Position numbers and translations under genes: made by a program. Source: Plantactinospora sp. KBS50 (lineage in GTDB: Bacteria > Actinomycetota > Actinomycetes > Mycobacteriales > Micromonosporaceae). From it: a DNA stretch of 64,000 nt. The notes under the pieces are model-generated. The model saw only the letters and a program-made list of their open reading frames with translations. It made no database searches and had not been told where the DNA came from. Of the stretch, positions 42,266-51,508 are shown piece by piece (within the stretch, counting starts at the first letter, position 1; every line of letters begins with the position of its first letter). The stretch lies in the NCBI RefSeq assembly GCF_002285795.1, contig NZ_CP022961.1, forward strand, positions 2,918,001 to 2,982,000, written 5' to 3'.

Positions 42266-42907
42266 TCAGCTCCGGACGGCCGCGCCCAGCACGTGCGGGG
42301 CGGCCGGCATCGGCACCTGGGTCTCGGGGAACCGGAACCGGTCCAGGTCGGTGACCTCGAAACCGGCCTCCCGGACCGCGCCGAGGGTGTCCCGCCCGGT
42401 GTGGCAGCCGCCGGCGAACCACGGCCAGACCGTCGCGTCGACCACCCGCTGCACCCGCCGCAGCGCGCCGGGCTCGGCCCGTACGTGCTCCAGGAACCGC
42501 AGCTGGCCACCGGGTCGCAGCACCCGACGCGCCTCGGCCAGCGCGGCGGCCTGGTCCGGCACCGAGCAGAGCACCAGCGAGAACACCACGGCGTCGTACT
42601 CGCCGTCGGCGGCCGGCAGCGCGTCGGCGACGCCGTCGACGACGGTGACCGGCACCGGCGCGGCCGTGCCGGCCCGCTCGGCCTCGGCCCGCAGCAGCGG
42701 CTCCGGCTCCACCGCCAGCACCCCGGTCACGGCGGCCGGGTAGTGCGGGAGGTTCCGGCCGGTGCCGGCGCCGACCTCCAGCACCCGGCCGGCCAGGCCG
42801 GCCACCAGACGTCGCCGGTACGCCGCACCGCCGATCTCGTCGAGCCGGACGATCTGCCGCGCGAACACCCGGGCGAAGATCGGGTGCGAGACGGTGGTCC
42901 GCGCCAT
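42266..42907 (-). CDS. Class I SAM-dependent methyltransferase
   Basis: This 213-residue Methyltransf_11/25-type protein has the SAM-binding motif I VLEVGAGTGRNLPHY. An acidic VEPEPLLRAEAE block and the motif LVLCSVPDQAAALAEARRVL follow. The C-terminal FAGGCHTGRDT resembles phospholipid- or small-molecule methyltransferases of the UbiE-like group. ATG 42907 follows GGAAGGAG. It is divergent from the valS leader region. Substrate unknown. Confidence 0.88.
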   Translation of the reverse strand: MARTTVSHPIFARVFARQIVRLDEIGGAAYRRRLVAGLAGRVLEVGAGTGRNLPHYPAAVTGVLAVEPEPLLRAEAERAGTAAPVPVTVVDGVADALPAADGEYDAVVFSLVLCSVPDQAAALAEARRVLRPGGQLRFLEHVRAEPGALRRVQRVVDATVWPWFAGGCHTGRDTLGAVREAGFEVTDLDRFRFPETQVPMPAAPHVLGAAVRS

Positions 42908-43248
42908 CACTGCTCCTTCCGGAAGGCGGACGTCCCAGGGTACGCGCGGCGGGCGAGCCGTCCGGGCGGCGCGCGAGGTAGCATGGCGTGCGTCTCGACG
43001 GCCGCCGTCCGGCGGTCCGCGTTGGCCAACTCGCCCGGAAGGAGTGCGGAGACATGATTTCTGCCCGTCGCCGACCCCTGCGAGTACGCCGCGTAGTAGT
43101 CGTATCCGTCGTCTGACGCACGACTCGATCCCCGGATCGTTCCGGCACGGTCTGCGTACCGTGCGGCCTCCGCGCGTGCCCACCGCCGCCTCGACGGCGT
43201 AGCTGTCCGCGCCCCGTCGTGACCACCGCCTGAAGGGCGTCTGCCACC
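42908..43248 (+). promoter_or_regulatory. valS leader region, candidate ribosome-mediated attenuator
   Basis: A -10-like TAGCAT (42979-42984) is followed by the leader-peptide gene (43054-43116) and then by stem-loops. CGATC/GATCG lies near 43125-43138. GCACGGT (43145-43151) pairs with ACCGTGC (43158-43164) as a perfect 7-bp stem. TACGCCG inside the leader ORF (43085-43091) can pair with CGGCGTA (43195-43201), giving a competing long-range fold. That is the logic of attenuation controlled by ribosome position on valine codons. The valS ATG is 132 bases after the leader stop. Folding was judged by eye only. Confidence 0.6.
43054..43116 (+). CDS. Valine-rich leader peptide of valS
   Basis: This is a 20-residue ORF behind a strong GGAAGGAG (43037-43044). 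The product reads MISARRRPLRVRRVVVVSVV: seven of 20 residues are valine, six of them in the last seven codons (GTA GTA GTC GTA TCC GTC GTC), then TGA. GTA is otherwise uncommon in this GC-rich DNA. Position, size and content match leader peptides whose translation senses the charged tRNA of the amino acid in question, here the product of the downstream valyl-tRNA synthetase. The ORF has six arginines before the valine run. Confidence 0.8.
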   Translation: MISARRRPLRVRRVVVVSVV

Positions 43249-46026
43249 ATGTCCGCTTTTCCGCGTACCGATCCGCGTGCCGTGACCGATCCGCGTGCCG
43301 CGACCAACTCGCGTGCCGCGACCAACTCGCGTGCCGCGACCGGGCCGACCCGGCCCGCCACGACCCACGACTCCGCTCCCGACGCCCCGGCCGCCGACGC
43401 CGCCGGCTACGACCATCTGGCCGTCGAACGGGCCGCCCGGGACCTGTGGGCGGCGTACGACATCTACCGGTTCGACCCGGCCGGGTCCGGGCCGGTGTTC
43501 AGCGTGGACACCCCACCGCCGTACGTCTCGGCGTCCCACCTGCACGTCGGGCACGCCATGAGCTACTCCCAGGCCGACTTCGTGGTCCGCTACCGGCGGA
43601 TGCGCGGGGACCGGATCTTCTACCCGATCGGCTTCGACGACAACGGCCTGCCCACCGAGCGGTACGTGGAGAGCCGGCTCGGCGTCCGGGCGGCCGAGTT
43701 GTCCCGCGCCGAGTTCGTCGACCTGTGCCTGGCCGCGACCCGGGAGACCGCGCAGGGGTACGCGGAGCTGTGGCGCCGGGTCGGCCTGTCGGTGGACTGG
43801 TCGCTGCGCTACTCGACAATCGACGAGCGGTGCCGGCGTACCGCGCAGGGCGCGTTCGTCCTGCTGCACGCGGCCGGTCACCTGCGCCGGGGCACCGACC
43901 CGATCCTCTGGTGCCCCGAGTGCCGGACCTCGCTCGCCCAGGCCGACATCGACGACCTGGAACGCTCCGGCCGGCTGCACGAGATCCACTTCCGGCCCGC
44001 CGCGGCGAGGCCGGACACCGGCACGGCGAGGCCGGACACCGGCACGGCGAGGCCGGACACCGGCACGGCGAGGCCGGACACCGCCGCGGCGAGGCCGGAC
44101 ACCGGCACGGTGACCCCGGACACCGCCGCGGCGACGCCGGACACCGGCACGGTGACCCGGGACGCCCGCGCGCCGCTGACCATCGCCACCACCCGGCCGG
44201 AACTGCTCGCCGGCTGCGTCGCGCTGTTCTGCCACCCGACCGACAAGCGGTACGCCGCGCTGGTCGGCGGCACCGCCGTGGTGCCGATCTTCGGCCACGA
44301 GGTGCCGATCCGGGCCGACGAGTCGGTGAACCCGGACTTCGGCACCGGGCTGATGATGGTCTGCACCTTCGGCGATGCCGAGGACGTGGCCCGGTGGCGG
44401 CGGGACGGGCTCGACCTGCGGATGGTGATCGGCCCGGACGGCCGGCTGGAGGCCGTGGCGGGGGAGTTCGCCGGGCTGCCGCTCGGCCCGGCCCGCTCCG
44501 CGGTGCTCCGGCGGCTCGCCGAGGTCGGGGCGGTCGGCGCGAGCCGGACCCTGCGGCAGGTCGTCGGCGTGCACGAGCGCTGCGGCACACCTGTGGAGTT
44601 CCAGATCCGGCCGCAGTGGTTCGTGGCGGTGCGCGAGCAGCGCGCCGCGCTGCTGGCCCGGGCCGCCGAGCTGACCTGGGTGCCGGAGTTCATGCGCCGC
44701 CGGCTGGTGGACTGGATCAACGGCCTGAAGTGGGACTGGAACATCAGCCGGCAGCGCCGGTACGGCGTGCCGTTCCCGGTGTGGTTCTGCGGCGGCTGCG
44801 AGCGGGCGATCCTGCCCGACCTGGCGGCGTTGCCGGTCGACCCGCTGGCCGACCCGCCGCCGGTCGACGCCTGCCCGGACTGCGGCTCGACCGACCTGCG
44901 CGGCGATCCGGACGTGATGGACACCTGGATGACCTCCTCGCTCACTCCGCAGATCAACGGCAAGTGGGCGGCGCGCGGCTTCACCGGTGCCGGGCCGGTG
45001 GAGCCGATGAGCCTGCGCGTGCAGGCGTTCGAGATCATCCGTACCTGGCTGTTCTACACGCTCGTGCAGTCGCACCTGCTGTTCGACCGGTTGCCGTGGG
45101 ACGCCGTGATGATCTCCGGCTGGGGACTCAACGAACAGGGCCGGAAGATCTCCAAGCGCGACCTGGACGCCTCCACCACCGCCGACGGCTTCAACCGGTA
45201 CGTCCCGGACCAGGTCATCGAGCGGTACGGCGCGGACGCGCTTCGGCTGTGGGCCACCCGCGCCCGGGTCGGCAACGACCTGCGCTACCACGAGAAGGAC
45301 GTGCGGACCGGCCGCAAGCTCGCGGTGAAGATGTGGAACGTCGGCCGGTTCCTCGCGCTGCACGCCGGACCCGACGCGCCCGATCCGGCGCCGCCGGTCG
45401 CCGACCGGACCCCGGTGGACCGCTGGGTGCTGTCCCACCTGGCCGGCACCGTCCGCGAGGCCACCGCCGCCTTCGACGGGTACGACTACGCGCAGGCGTA
45501 CCTGGTGGCGTCCCGGTTCTTCTGGTCGGTGTTCTGCGACAGGTACATCGAGCTGGTCAAGGAGCGGTTCAACAGCCCCGAGCAGCACAGCGCGGCCGAC
45601 CGGGCGAGCGCCCGCGCCACGCTGCGCGAGGTGTACCGCACGGTGCTCGGGCTGTTCGCCCCGTTCGCCCCGTTCATCGCCGAGGACCAGTACCAGCGGC
45701 TGTTCCGGAGCGCCGCCGATCCGGTGAGCGTGCACCTGACCGCGTGGCCCGCGCCGCCGCCGACCTGGGACGGCGACCGGTCCGCCGTCGACGCGCTGGT
45801 GGCCGTGCTGGACGCGGTGCGCGCGCGGCGGGTCCGGCTCGGGCTGCCCGCCCGCGCGCCGCTCGGCGTCCTGGTCCTGGACGCCCGCGGACCGGCCGCC
45901 CGGGACCTCGCGGCCGAGATCGGCGAACCGCTGCGGCGGGCCGCCCGCGCCGAGTCGCTGCGGCTGGCGCCGGCCGGCACCCCCACCGGCGTGGACGGTC
46001 TGTACGTCGACGTCGCGGCCACCTAG
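43249..46026 (+). CDS. valS: Valyl-tRNA synthetase, archaeal/rickettsial-like type
   Basis: This 925-residue class Ia synthetase charges tRNA-Val. LHVGHAMSYSQADFV carries the HIGH-like motif, and PIGFDDNGLPTERYVE is characteristic of the archaeal/rickettsial ValS branch. TIATTRPELLAGCVALF opens the CP1 editing domain, and QGRKISKRDLDAS is a diverged KMSKS loop that keeps both lysines. The C-terminus stops after the anticodon-binding domain, without the coiled coil of standard bacterial ValS. The first 45 residues include 18-bp DNA repeats (RAATNS), and residues 253-301 are a heptad repeat. It may be an extra, resistant or regulated copy. Confidence 0.88.
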   Translation: MSAFPRTDPRAVTDPRAATNSRAATNSRAATGPTRPATTHDSAPDAPAADAAGYDHLAVERAARDLWAAYDIYRFDPAGSGPVFSVDTPPPYVSASHLHVGHAMSYSQADFVVRYRRMRGDRIFYPIGFDDNGLPTERYVESRLGVRAAELSRAEFVDLCLAATRETAQGYAELWRRVGLSVDWSLRYSTIDERCRRTAQGAFVLLHAAGHLRRGTDPILWCPECRTSLAQADIDDLERSGRLHEIHFRPAAARPDTGTARPDTGTARPDTGTARPDTAAARPDTGTVTPDTAAATPDTGTVTRDARAPLTIATTRPELLAGCVALFCHPTDKRYAALVGGTAVVPIFGHEVPIRADESVNPDFGTGLMMVCTFGDAEDVARWRRDGLDLRMVIGPDGRLEAVAGEFAGLPLGPARSAVLRRLAEVGAVGASRTLRQVVGVHERCGTPVEFQIRPQWFVAVREQRAALLARAAELTWVPEFMRRRLVDWINGLKWDWNISRQRRYGVPFPVWFCGGCERAILPDLAALPVDPLADPPPVDACPDCGSTDLRGDPDVMDTWMTSSLTPQINGKWAARGFTGAGPVEPMSLRVQAFEIIRTWLFYTLVQSHLLFDRLPWDAVMISGWGLNEQGRKISKRDLDASTTADGFNRYVPDQVIERYGADALRLWATRARVGNDLRYHEKDVRTGRKLAVKMWNVGRFLALHAGPDAPDPAPPVADRTPVDRWVLSHLAGTVREATAAFDGYDYAQAYLVASRFFWSVFCDRYIELVKERFNSPEQHSAADRASARATLREVYRTVLGLFAPFAPFIAEDQYQRLFRSAADPVSVHLTAWPAPPPTWDGDRSAVDALVAVLDAVRARRVRLGLPARAPLGVLVLDARGPAARDLAAEIGEPLRRAARAESLRLAPAGTPTGVDGLYVDVAAT
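44005..44151. repeat. In-frame 21-bp tandem repeat in valS, 7 copies
   Basis: Seven 21-bp units encode ARPDTGT and variants (ARPDTAA, VTPDTAA, ATPDTGT). They fall just before the TIATTRPELL strand of the CP1 editing domain, lengthening a surface loop without breaking the frame. Confidence 0.93.
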
Positions 46027-46080
46027 GGTCGGTGCCACCGCCCCGGCCGGCGGCGGGTCGCGGACGGCGGGAGGTCGGCG

Positions 46081-46410
46081 GTGGCCGAACTGGAACTGGA
46101 TAAGGACGCGGCCGGCGGCACGCACCGGGCGGCCACCGGCGACACCGTGGTGATCTCGCTGCCCGAGACCCCCACCACCGGGTACCGGTGGGCGCTGGAC
46201 GCGTACGACCCGCAGGTGCTGCGCCTGGACGGCGACGAGTTCAGCCCCGCCGGCGCCGGTCTGGGCGCCGGCGGGGCGCGTCGGTTCCGGTTCGTGGCCG
46301 TCGGTCCGGGCACCACCCCGGTACGGCTGGCGCGCCGCCGGGAGTGGGTGGGTGGCGGCGCCGAACGGTTCGACACCACCGTGCAGGTAACCGATCCGGA
46401 CGGCGCCTGA
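46081..46410 (+). CDS. Chagasin-type (family I42) cysteine-protease inhibitor
   Basis: This 109-residue protein carries the three inhibitory loops of chagasin/amoebiasin inhibitors. These are TPTTGYRWAL (NPTTGY-like loop), GAGGARRFRF (GxGG loop) and RRREWVGG (RPW-like loop). These loops plug the active cleft of C1 papain-like peptidases. There is no signal peptide, so it should act in the cytoplasm. GTG 46081 follows GGGAGG. A C1 peptidase, also without a signal peptide, is encoded at 1896, although the two genes are far apart. Confidence 0.82.
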   Translation: MAELELDKDAAGGTHRAATGDTVVISLPETPTTGYRWALDAYDPQVLRLDGDEFSPAGAGLGAGGARRFRFVAVGPGTTPVRLARRREWVGGGAERFDTTVQVTDPDGA

Positions 46411-46600
46411 CCCCCGCCGGGAAGGGGTCCGGACCCGGCCGGTGTGTCGGCCGACTCACCGTCCGTGGTTCCGACCGGCGTCACCGCGGTGGCGGTGGAC
46501 CAGATAACGTGTTCTCCGCCCGGGGCGTTCGATCCGACCACCATCACCGGGAGTTGTCTGGACGCCACCGTCGGCTGGTGCGCGGGAGGGGACGCACGGG

Positions 46601-47044
46601 ATGGGTGAGGGGCCGGAGGCCGGAGCGGGGGAGACCGCGCTGAGGCCGCTGCCCGACCGCCCGTTCCACACCTCGATCGCCGCCCGGGCGACCGAACTGG
46701 CGCCGCTGCGGGTGGCGCTGCGCGGCTGGCTGGCCGCGATGGGGGTGCCGGAACTCGACGCCGACGACCTGCTGGTGGCCATCGGCGAGGCGTGCGCCAA
46801 CGCGATCGAGCACGGCTACCGGTTCGCCGGCGACGAGCGGGTCACCGTGTGCCTGGCGCTGCGGGCCGGCCGGCTGGAGGCCCAGGTCCGGGACACCGGC
46901 GGCTGGGTGGAGCCGCGCACCGACCCGGCGGCCACCGGCCGGGGCCGGGGCCGGATGCTGATGGCCACCCTGATGGACGAGGCGGTCATCGTCGGCGGTC
47001 CGCACGGCACCACGGTCCGGTTGAGCAAGCGCATCCGCGGTTGA
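46601..47044 (+). CDS. RsbW-like ATP-binding anti-sigma/serine kinase
   Basis: This 147-residue single-domain HATPase of the GHKL fold has an N box LLVAIGEACANAIEHGY and a G1-type VRDTGGWVEP. The Gly-rich GRGRGRMLMATLMDEAVI closes the nucleotide lid. Proteins of this type bind sigma factors or anti-anti-sigma partners and phosphorylate the latter. No partner gene is adjacent. ATG 46601 follows GGGAGGGGA. Confidence 0.9.
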   Translation: MGEGPEAGAGETALRPLPDRPFHTSIAARATELAPLRVALRGWLAAMGVPELDADDLLVAIGEACANAIEHGYRFAGDERVTVCLALRAGRLEAQVRDTGGWVEPRTDPAATGRGRGRMLMATLMDEAVIVGGPHGTTVRLSKRIRG

Positions 47045-47121
47045 ACCTTTGCCGGCCCAGATCCGAACTACCCGTCAGGGGCGTGCCCGGTGTGCGCGGC
47101 GGCCCCGGGATGGAGGTTCGG

Positions 47122-48096
47122 ATGGTGCTCTCGGTGCTGGTACGCGGCGTGCTGGCGATCGGTGCCGCGCTGCTCGGTGTCGTGCTGTGGGCCGGTCACG
47201 CCCGCGCCGACGTCGCGGTCTCGCCGGATCAGGCGATCCGGGGTGACGCGGCCGACCTGACCCTGCGGCTCACCGAGGACCGGCCGGGGGCGTACACGAC
47301 AAGGGTGGAGGTCCGGTTCCCGGCGTCGAGCCCGGTGGCCGAGGTCTACCCGATGTCGGTGGACGGCTGGGGTCCGCAGATCGTCACCCAGCACGTCGGC
47401 GAGCCGCTGCCCGGGGTGCACCAGGCGTCCGTCACGGACGTGGTCAGCGCGATCACCTGGATCCGGGCCGAGCCGCCGGCCGAACCCGGCCCGATCGAGC
47501 TGGTCATCTCGCTCGGTCCGCTGCCCCAGGGCGAGCGGCTGACCATGCCAATCGTGCAGACGTACTCCGACGGCACCGTCGTCACCTGGGCCGACGCGCC
47601 CGGCGGCGCGCATCCGGCGGCGAGCCTCGCGCTGGTCCCCGGTACGCCGGCCGCCGCCGTCGGTCACGCCGGGCACGGCGGCCACGGCACGGGCACCGGC
47701 GCCGACGCGGCGGCCGGCTCCGCCGACCGGCCGCAGCGCCCCGACAGCCCGGTGTCGCCGCTGGGGGTCACCGGTCAACTGGGCGTGGCGCTGGTTGGTG
47801 GCGTCGTTGCCGGCGGCGCCGTGGGGGTGGGCTATCTCCTGCTGACCCGGCGGCGGCGGGACGGGGCCGGCCCTTCCGGCGCCCCCGCCGCCGTGCCGGC
47901 CGGTCCGGCGCCGGGTCCGGCGGCGGGTCCCGGGGCGGGTCCGGCGGGCGGGGCCGATCAGGACCCGACCGGCTCGCCCGGGGCGTCCGAGGACGGCCGG
48001 CCGGCCTCGTCCGGTGCGTCCGCGGCCGGGCGGACGGCGGAGTCCGGGGACGGCCGGCCGACGGTGTCGGCCGGTTCCTGGCGACTGCGCGACTGA
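47122..48096 (+). CDS. YcnI/DUF1775 family secreted membrane-anchored protein
   Basis: This 324-residue protein has a signal sequence (to about residue 30, HARA before DVAVSPDQA) and a YcnI domain (about 31-180; VEVRFPASSPVAEVYPM, WIRAEPPAEPGPIEL). A His/Gly-rich linker (GHAGHGGHG), one transmembrane helix (about 220-243) and a Pro/Gly/Ala cytoplasmic tail follow. YcnI proteins bind copper through the mature N-terminal residue and a Trp; here the mature end appears to be Asp rather than His. GGAGG lies five bases before ATG 47122. The 3' end overlaps a convergent gene by about 139 bp. Confidence 0.82.
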   Translation: MVLSVLVRGVLAIGAALLGVVLWAGHARADVAVSPDQAIRGDAADLTLRLTEDRPGAYTTRVEVRFPASSPVAEVYPMSVDGWGPQIVTQHVGEPLPGVHQASVTDVVSAITWIRAEPPAEPGPIELVISLGPLPQGERLTMPIVQTYSDGTVVTWADAPGGAHPAASLALVPGTPAAAVGHAGHGGHGTGTGADAAAGSADRPQRPDSPVSPLGVTGQLGVALVGGVVAGGAVGVGYLLLTRRRRDGAGPSGAPAAVPAGPAPGPAAGPGAGPAGGADQDPTGSPGASEDGRPASSGASAAGRTAESGDGRPTVSAGSWRLRD

Positions 48097-48761
48097 GCCG
48101 GCTGGCCGGTTGGCGGCCCGACCGGCGGCCCGACCGGCGGTCCGGTCGGCGGTCCGGTCGGCGGCCGGTCCGGAGTCGGGAACCGGGTCACGTAGCGGGC
48201 CTGTCCGGGCGTCTCCACGGCGTGCCGGTGGTAGTGCCGCCGGACGAAGTCGACCGCCTCGCCCGGCGGCACCCCGTCGAGCACCGCGAGGCAGGCCAGC
48301 GCCGTACCGGTCCGTCCCCGGCCGCCGGCGCAGGCCAGCTCGACCCGGCCGGTCGCGGCCCGCCGCCAGGCGTCGGCCAGCAGCTCGTACGCCAGCTCGT
48401 CGTCGGCGGGCAGCCGGAAGTCGGGCCAGCGCAGCCAGCGCGACTCCCAGGGCGTCTCCGGCGGTCGCCGGCCCAGCAGGTAGAGCCCGTAGGTCGGCGC
48501 CGCACCGGCCGGTGGGCGTCGCCGCAGGCCGCGACCGCGGACCAGCCGGCCGGAGGGCAGCCGGAGCACCCCCGGCCCGGCCGGATCCCAGCCATGGACC
48601 ACCACGTCCTCGACCGCCGCCGCGCCGTGGGTTGCCGTGTCCTGGACCACCACGTCCTCGACCGCCGCCGCGCCGTGGGTTGCCGTGTCCTGGACCACCA
48701 CGTCCTCGGCCGCCGCGCCGTGGGCCGCCGCCGCGCCGTGGGTCACCGCGTCCGGGGCCAC
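47958..48761 (-). CDS. Protein-tyrosine/dual-specificity-like phosphatase
   Basis: The P-loop LACAGGRGRTGTAL near residue 142 is the CxxxxxR(S/T) signature of cysteine-based phosphatases. DGVPPGEAVDFVRRHYHRHA follows, as in bacterial dual-specificity types. GTG 48761 is two bases past the upstream transferase stop, suggesting coupling. The N-terminus carries a 16-residue repeat (48-bp DNA unit). The last 45 residues, Pro/Asp/Ala-rich, are encoded antisense to the 3' end of the YcnI gene, so the true stop may need checking. Cytoplasmic. Confidence 0.78.
   Translation of the reverse strand: MAPDAVTHGAAAAHGAAAEDVVVQDTATHGAAAVEDVVVQDTATHGAAAVEDVVVHGWDPAGPGVLRLPSGRLVRGRGLRRRPPAGAAPTYGLYLLGRRPPETPWESRWLRWPDFRLPADDELAYELLADAWRRAATGRVELACAGGRGRTGTALACLAVLDGVPPGEAVDFVRRHYHRHAVETPGQARYVTRFPTPDRPPTGPPTGPPVGPPVGPPTGQPAQSRSRQEPADTVGRPSPDSAVRPAADAPDEAGRPSSDAPGEPVGS
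48595..48735. repeat. 48-bp in-frame tandem repeat, about 3 copies
   Basis: Two exact 48-bp units (48595-48642, 48643-48690) and a third partial, diverged unit encode repeats of VVVQDTATHGAAAVED in the N-terminus of the phosphatase. Confidence 0.93.
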
Positions 48762-48763
48762 GT

Positions 48764-49834
<1,071 letters not shown>

Positions 49835-50002
49835 GCCGGCACTCCGCTTCGCCGCGTACCGGCACGAGGCTCTTCCGCCCGGCGCCCGATGATTCGCTCG
49901 CTCATCGCCGTCCCTCCACGCGTACCGCTGCTCCGCCGTACCCATCATGACCCCGGCGTCCCGGGTGGGTCGCGGATCGCCCCCGTCCGGCGGGGTGGAT
50001 GC

Positions 50003-50539
50003 TCAGGAGATCGCCCGTCGCTCCGTGTCCGCGCACAGCGGGCCGTACCGCTGGGCGAGGTCCGGGCTCACGGCCCGGACCCGCAGGTCGGTGCTGTCGG
50101 CCGCGGACTGGAGCAGCACCTGGAGCATCGGCCAGTCCTCGACCTCGGCCAGGAGTTCGGCCAGCCGGCGGTACTCGTTGTCGTCGGCGCGGCGCAGCCG
50201 CTCGGACACGATCCGGCGCAGCACCGGTCGGGTGCGCTGGCGGTCGGCGCCCGCGATGGCCCGCCGGGCCAGGCCGGCCCAGCGCTGCGACACGGCGTGT
50301 TCCACGAGGTCGTGGAGCAGGGCGGGGACGTCGTGCGGGACGGAGTCGAGGAATTCGAGGGCGACGGCCTGGTCCCAGACCCCGCCCGCGAGGGCCTTCG
50401 AGAGGATTTCGGTACGCGACCACGCGTGCCGGTAGAACTCCGAGCGCCGGCGTGCGCACTCCTGTTCAGCCGCGACGAGAGCCGCCCACAATTGACGGTC
50501 GTCCACTTCGTCGGTCACGTCATCTCCGTCGGCCGCCAC
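50003..50539 (-). CDS. Hypothetical all-helical protein, 178 residues
   Basis: The sequence is nearly all helix, built from repeated amphipathic segments (LWAALVAAEQECARRRSEFY, VPALLHDLVEHAVSQRWAGL, YRRLAELLAEVEDWPMLQVL), resembling HEAT- or TPR-like packing. No enzyme motif, signal or membrane segment is visible and I do not recognise the family. Start is ATG 50539 or GTG 50518. It is divergent from the MOSC gene. Confidence 0.7.
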   Translation of the reverse strand: MAADGDDVTDEVDDRQLWAALVAAEQECARRRSEFYRHAWSRTEILSKALAGGVWDQAVALEFLDSVPHDVPALLHDLVEHAVSQRWAGLARRAIAGADRQRTRPVLRRIVSERLRRADDNEYRRLAELLAEVEDWPMLQVLLQSAADSTDLRVRAVSPDLAQRYGPLCADTERRAIS

Positions 50540-50692
50540 CGCCGTCCCACCGGCGCTGAGCGCAACATAGGTCAGCGCGGGCGGCTCCGTCCAGCACGGC
50601 TTGGGAACGATGGGACCGGCGCGCCCGGCCGGTCACCGCACGCTGCGAAATCGCGAGCGACAGGGCCGGTGGCCGGGCCGTAGGGTGCGGAT

Positions 50693-51367
50693 GTGGGAAC
50701 GCTGCTTTCGGTCAATCTCGCCGTCCCCGAGCCGAACCCCGCGAAGTCCAGCGGGACCACCGGCATCACCAAGCGGCCGGTGCCGGGACCGGTCCCGGTC
50801 CGCGCGCCGGGGCCGCGGGACGGCGGCCTGGGCAGCGGGCTGGTCGGCGACCGGATCTTCGACGTGCGGCACCACGGCGGCGACGACCAGGCCGTGTACG
50901 CGTACGCCCGCGAGGACTACGACTGGTGGGAGCGGGAGCTGGGCCGGGACCTGGCCGGCGGGACGTTCGGGGAGAACGTCACCACGGTCGGCGTGGACGT
51001 CAACGGTGCGGCCATCGGCGAGTGCTGGCGGATCGGCCGGGACGTGGTGTTGCAGACCACCTTCGGGCGGGTCCCGTGTGCCACCTTCCAGCACAAGATG
51101 GCCGAGCCGCACTGGGTGAAGCGGTTCACCCGGCAGGCGCGGCCCGGGGCGTACCTGCGGGTGGTGGAGCCGGGGGAGATCCGGGCCGGGGACGAGGTGA
51201 CGGTCGTGCACCGCCCGCGGGTCCGGGTGACGATCGCCGAGGGGTTCCGGGCCTGGCTGCTCGAACCGGAGCTGCTGCCGCGGCTGCTGGAGGTCGACGA
51301 GGCGCCGGAGCGCCTGAAGGACGGAGTCCGCCGCCGGCTCGCCGGCCGGGAGGAAGCCGCCGGCTGA
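50693..51367 (+). CDS. MOSC domain protein (YiiM-like)
   Basis: This 224-residue protein of the MOSC family has GDRIFDVRHHGGDDQAVYAY and GTFGENVTTVGVDV, the paired motifs of the fold. FGRVPCATFQHKM contains the conserved Cys thought to carry or transfer sulfur. Standalone MOSC proteins handle sulfur or nitrogen-hydroxylated substrates with molybdenum cofactor. GTG 50693 fits the family N-terminus. There is no molybdopterin gene nearby. Confidence 0.9.
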   Translation: MGTLLSVNLAVPEPNPAKSSGTTGITKRPVPGPVPVRAPGPRDGGLGSGLVGDRIFDVRHHGGDDQAVYAYAREDYDWWERELGRDLAGGTFGENVTTVGVDVNGAAIGECWRIGRDVVLQTTFGRVPCATFQHKMAEPHWVKRFTRQARPGAYLRVVEPGEIRAGDEVTVVHRPRVRVTIAEGFRAWLLEPELLPRLLEVDEAPERLKDGVRRRLAGREEAAG

Positions 51368-51400
51368 TCCCCGGCGCCGGCTGATTCCGCCGCCCCGGCA

Positions 51401-51411
51401 TTTACTGTAAA
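51401..51411. promoter_or_regulatory. AT-rich promoter patch with palindrome upstream of AA10 gene
   Basis: TTTACTGTAAA is an 11-bp palindrome in an unusually AT-rich patch (51400-51427) about 100 bp before the LPMO start. It is a plausible operator or promoter for the polysaccharide-utilisation gene. Confidence 0.45.
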
Positions 51412-51508
51412 CAAACTTTATCGTAACCTCCTTCCATCGCCTGTAGTCGATGGGTGGGTGGCGGTGCGTCGCGCCGCCCGCCCTCGCACGCGACCCGAGG
51501 AGGTCACG

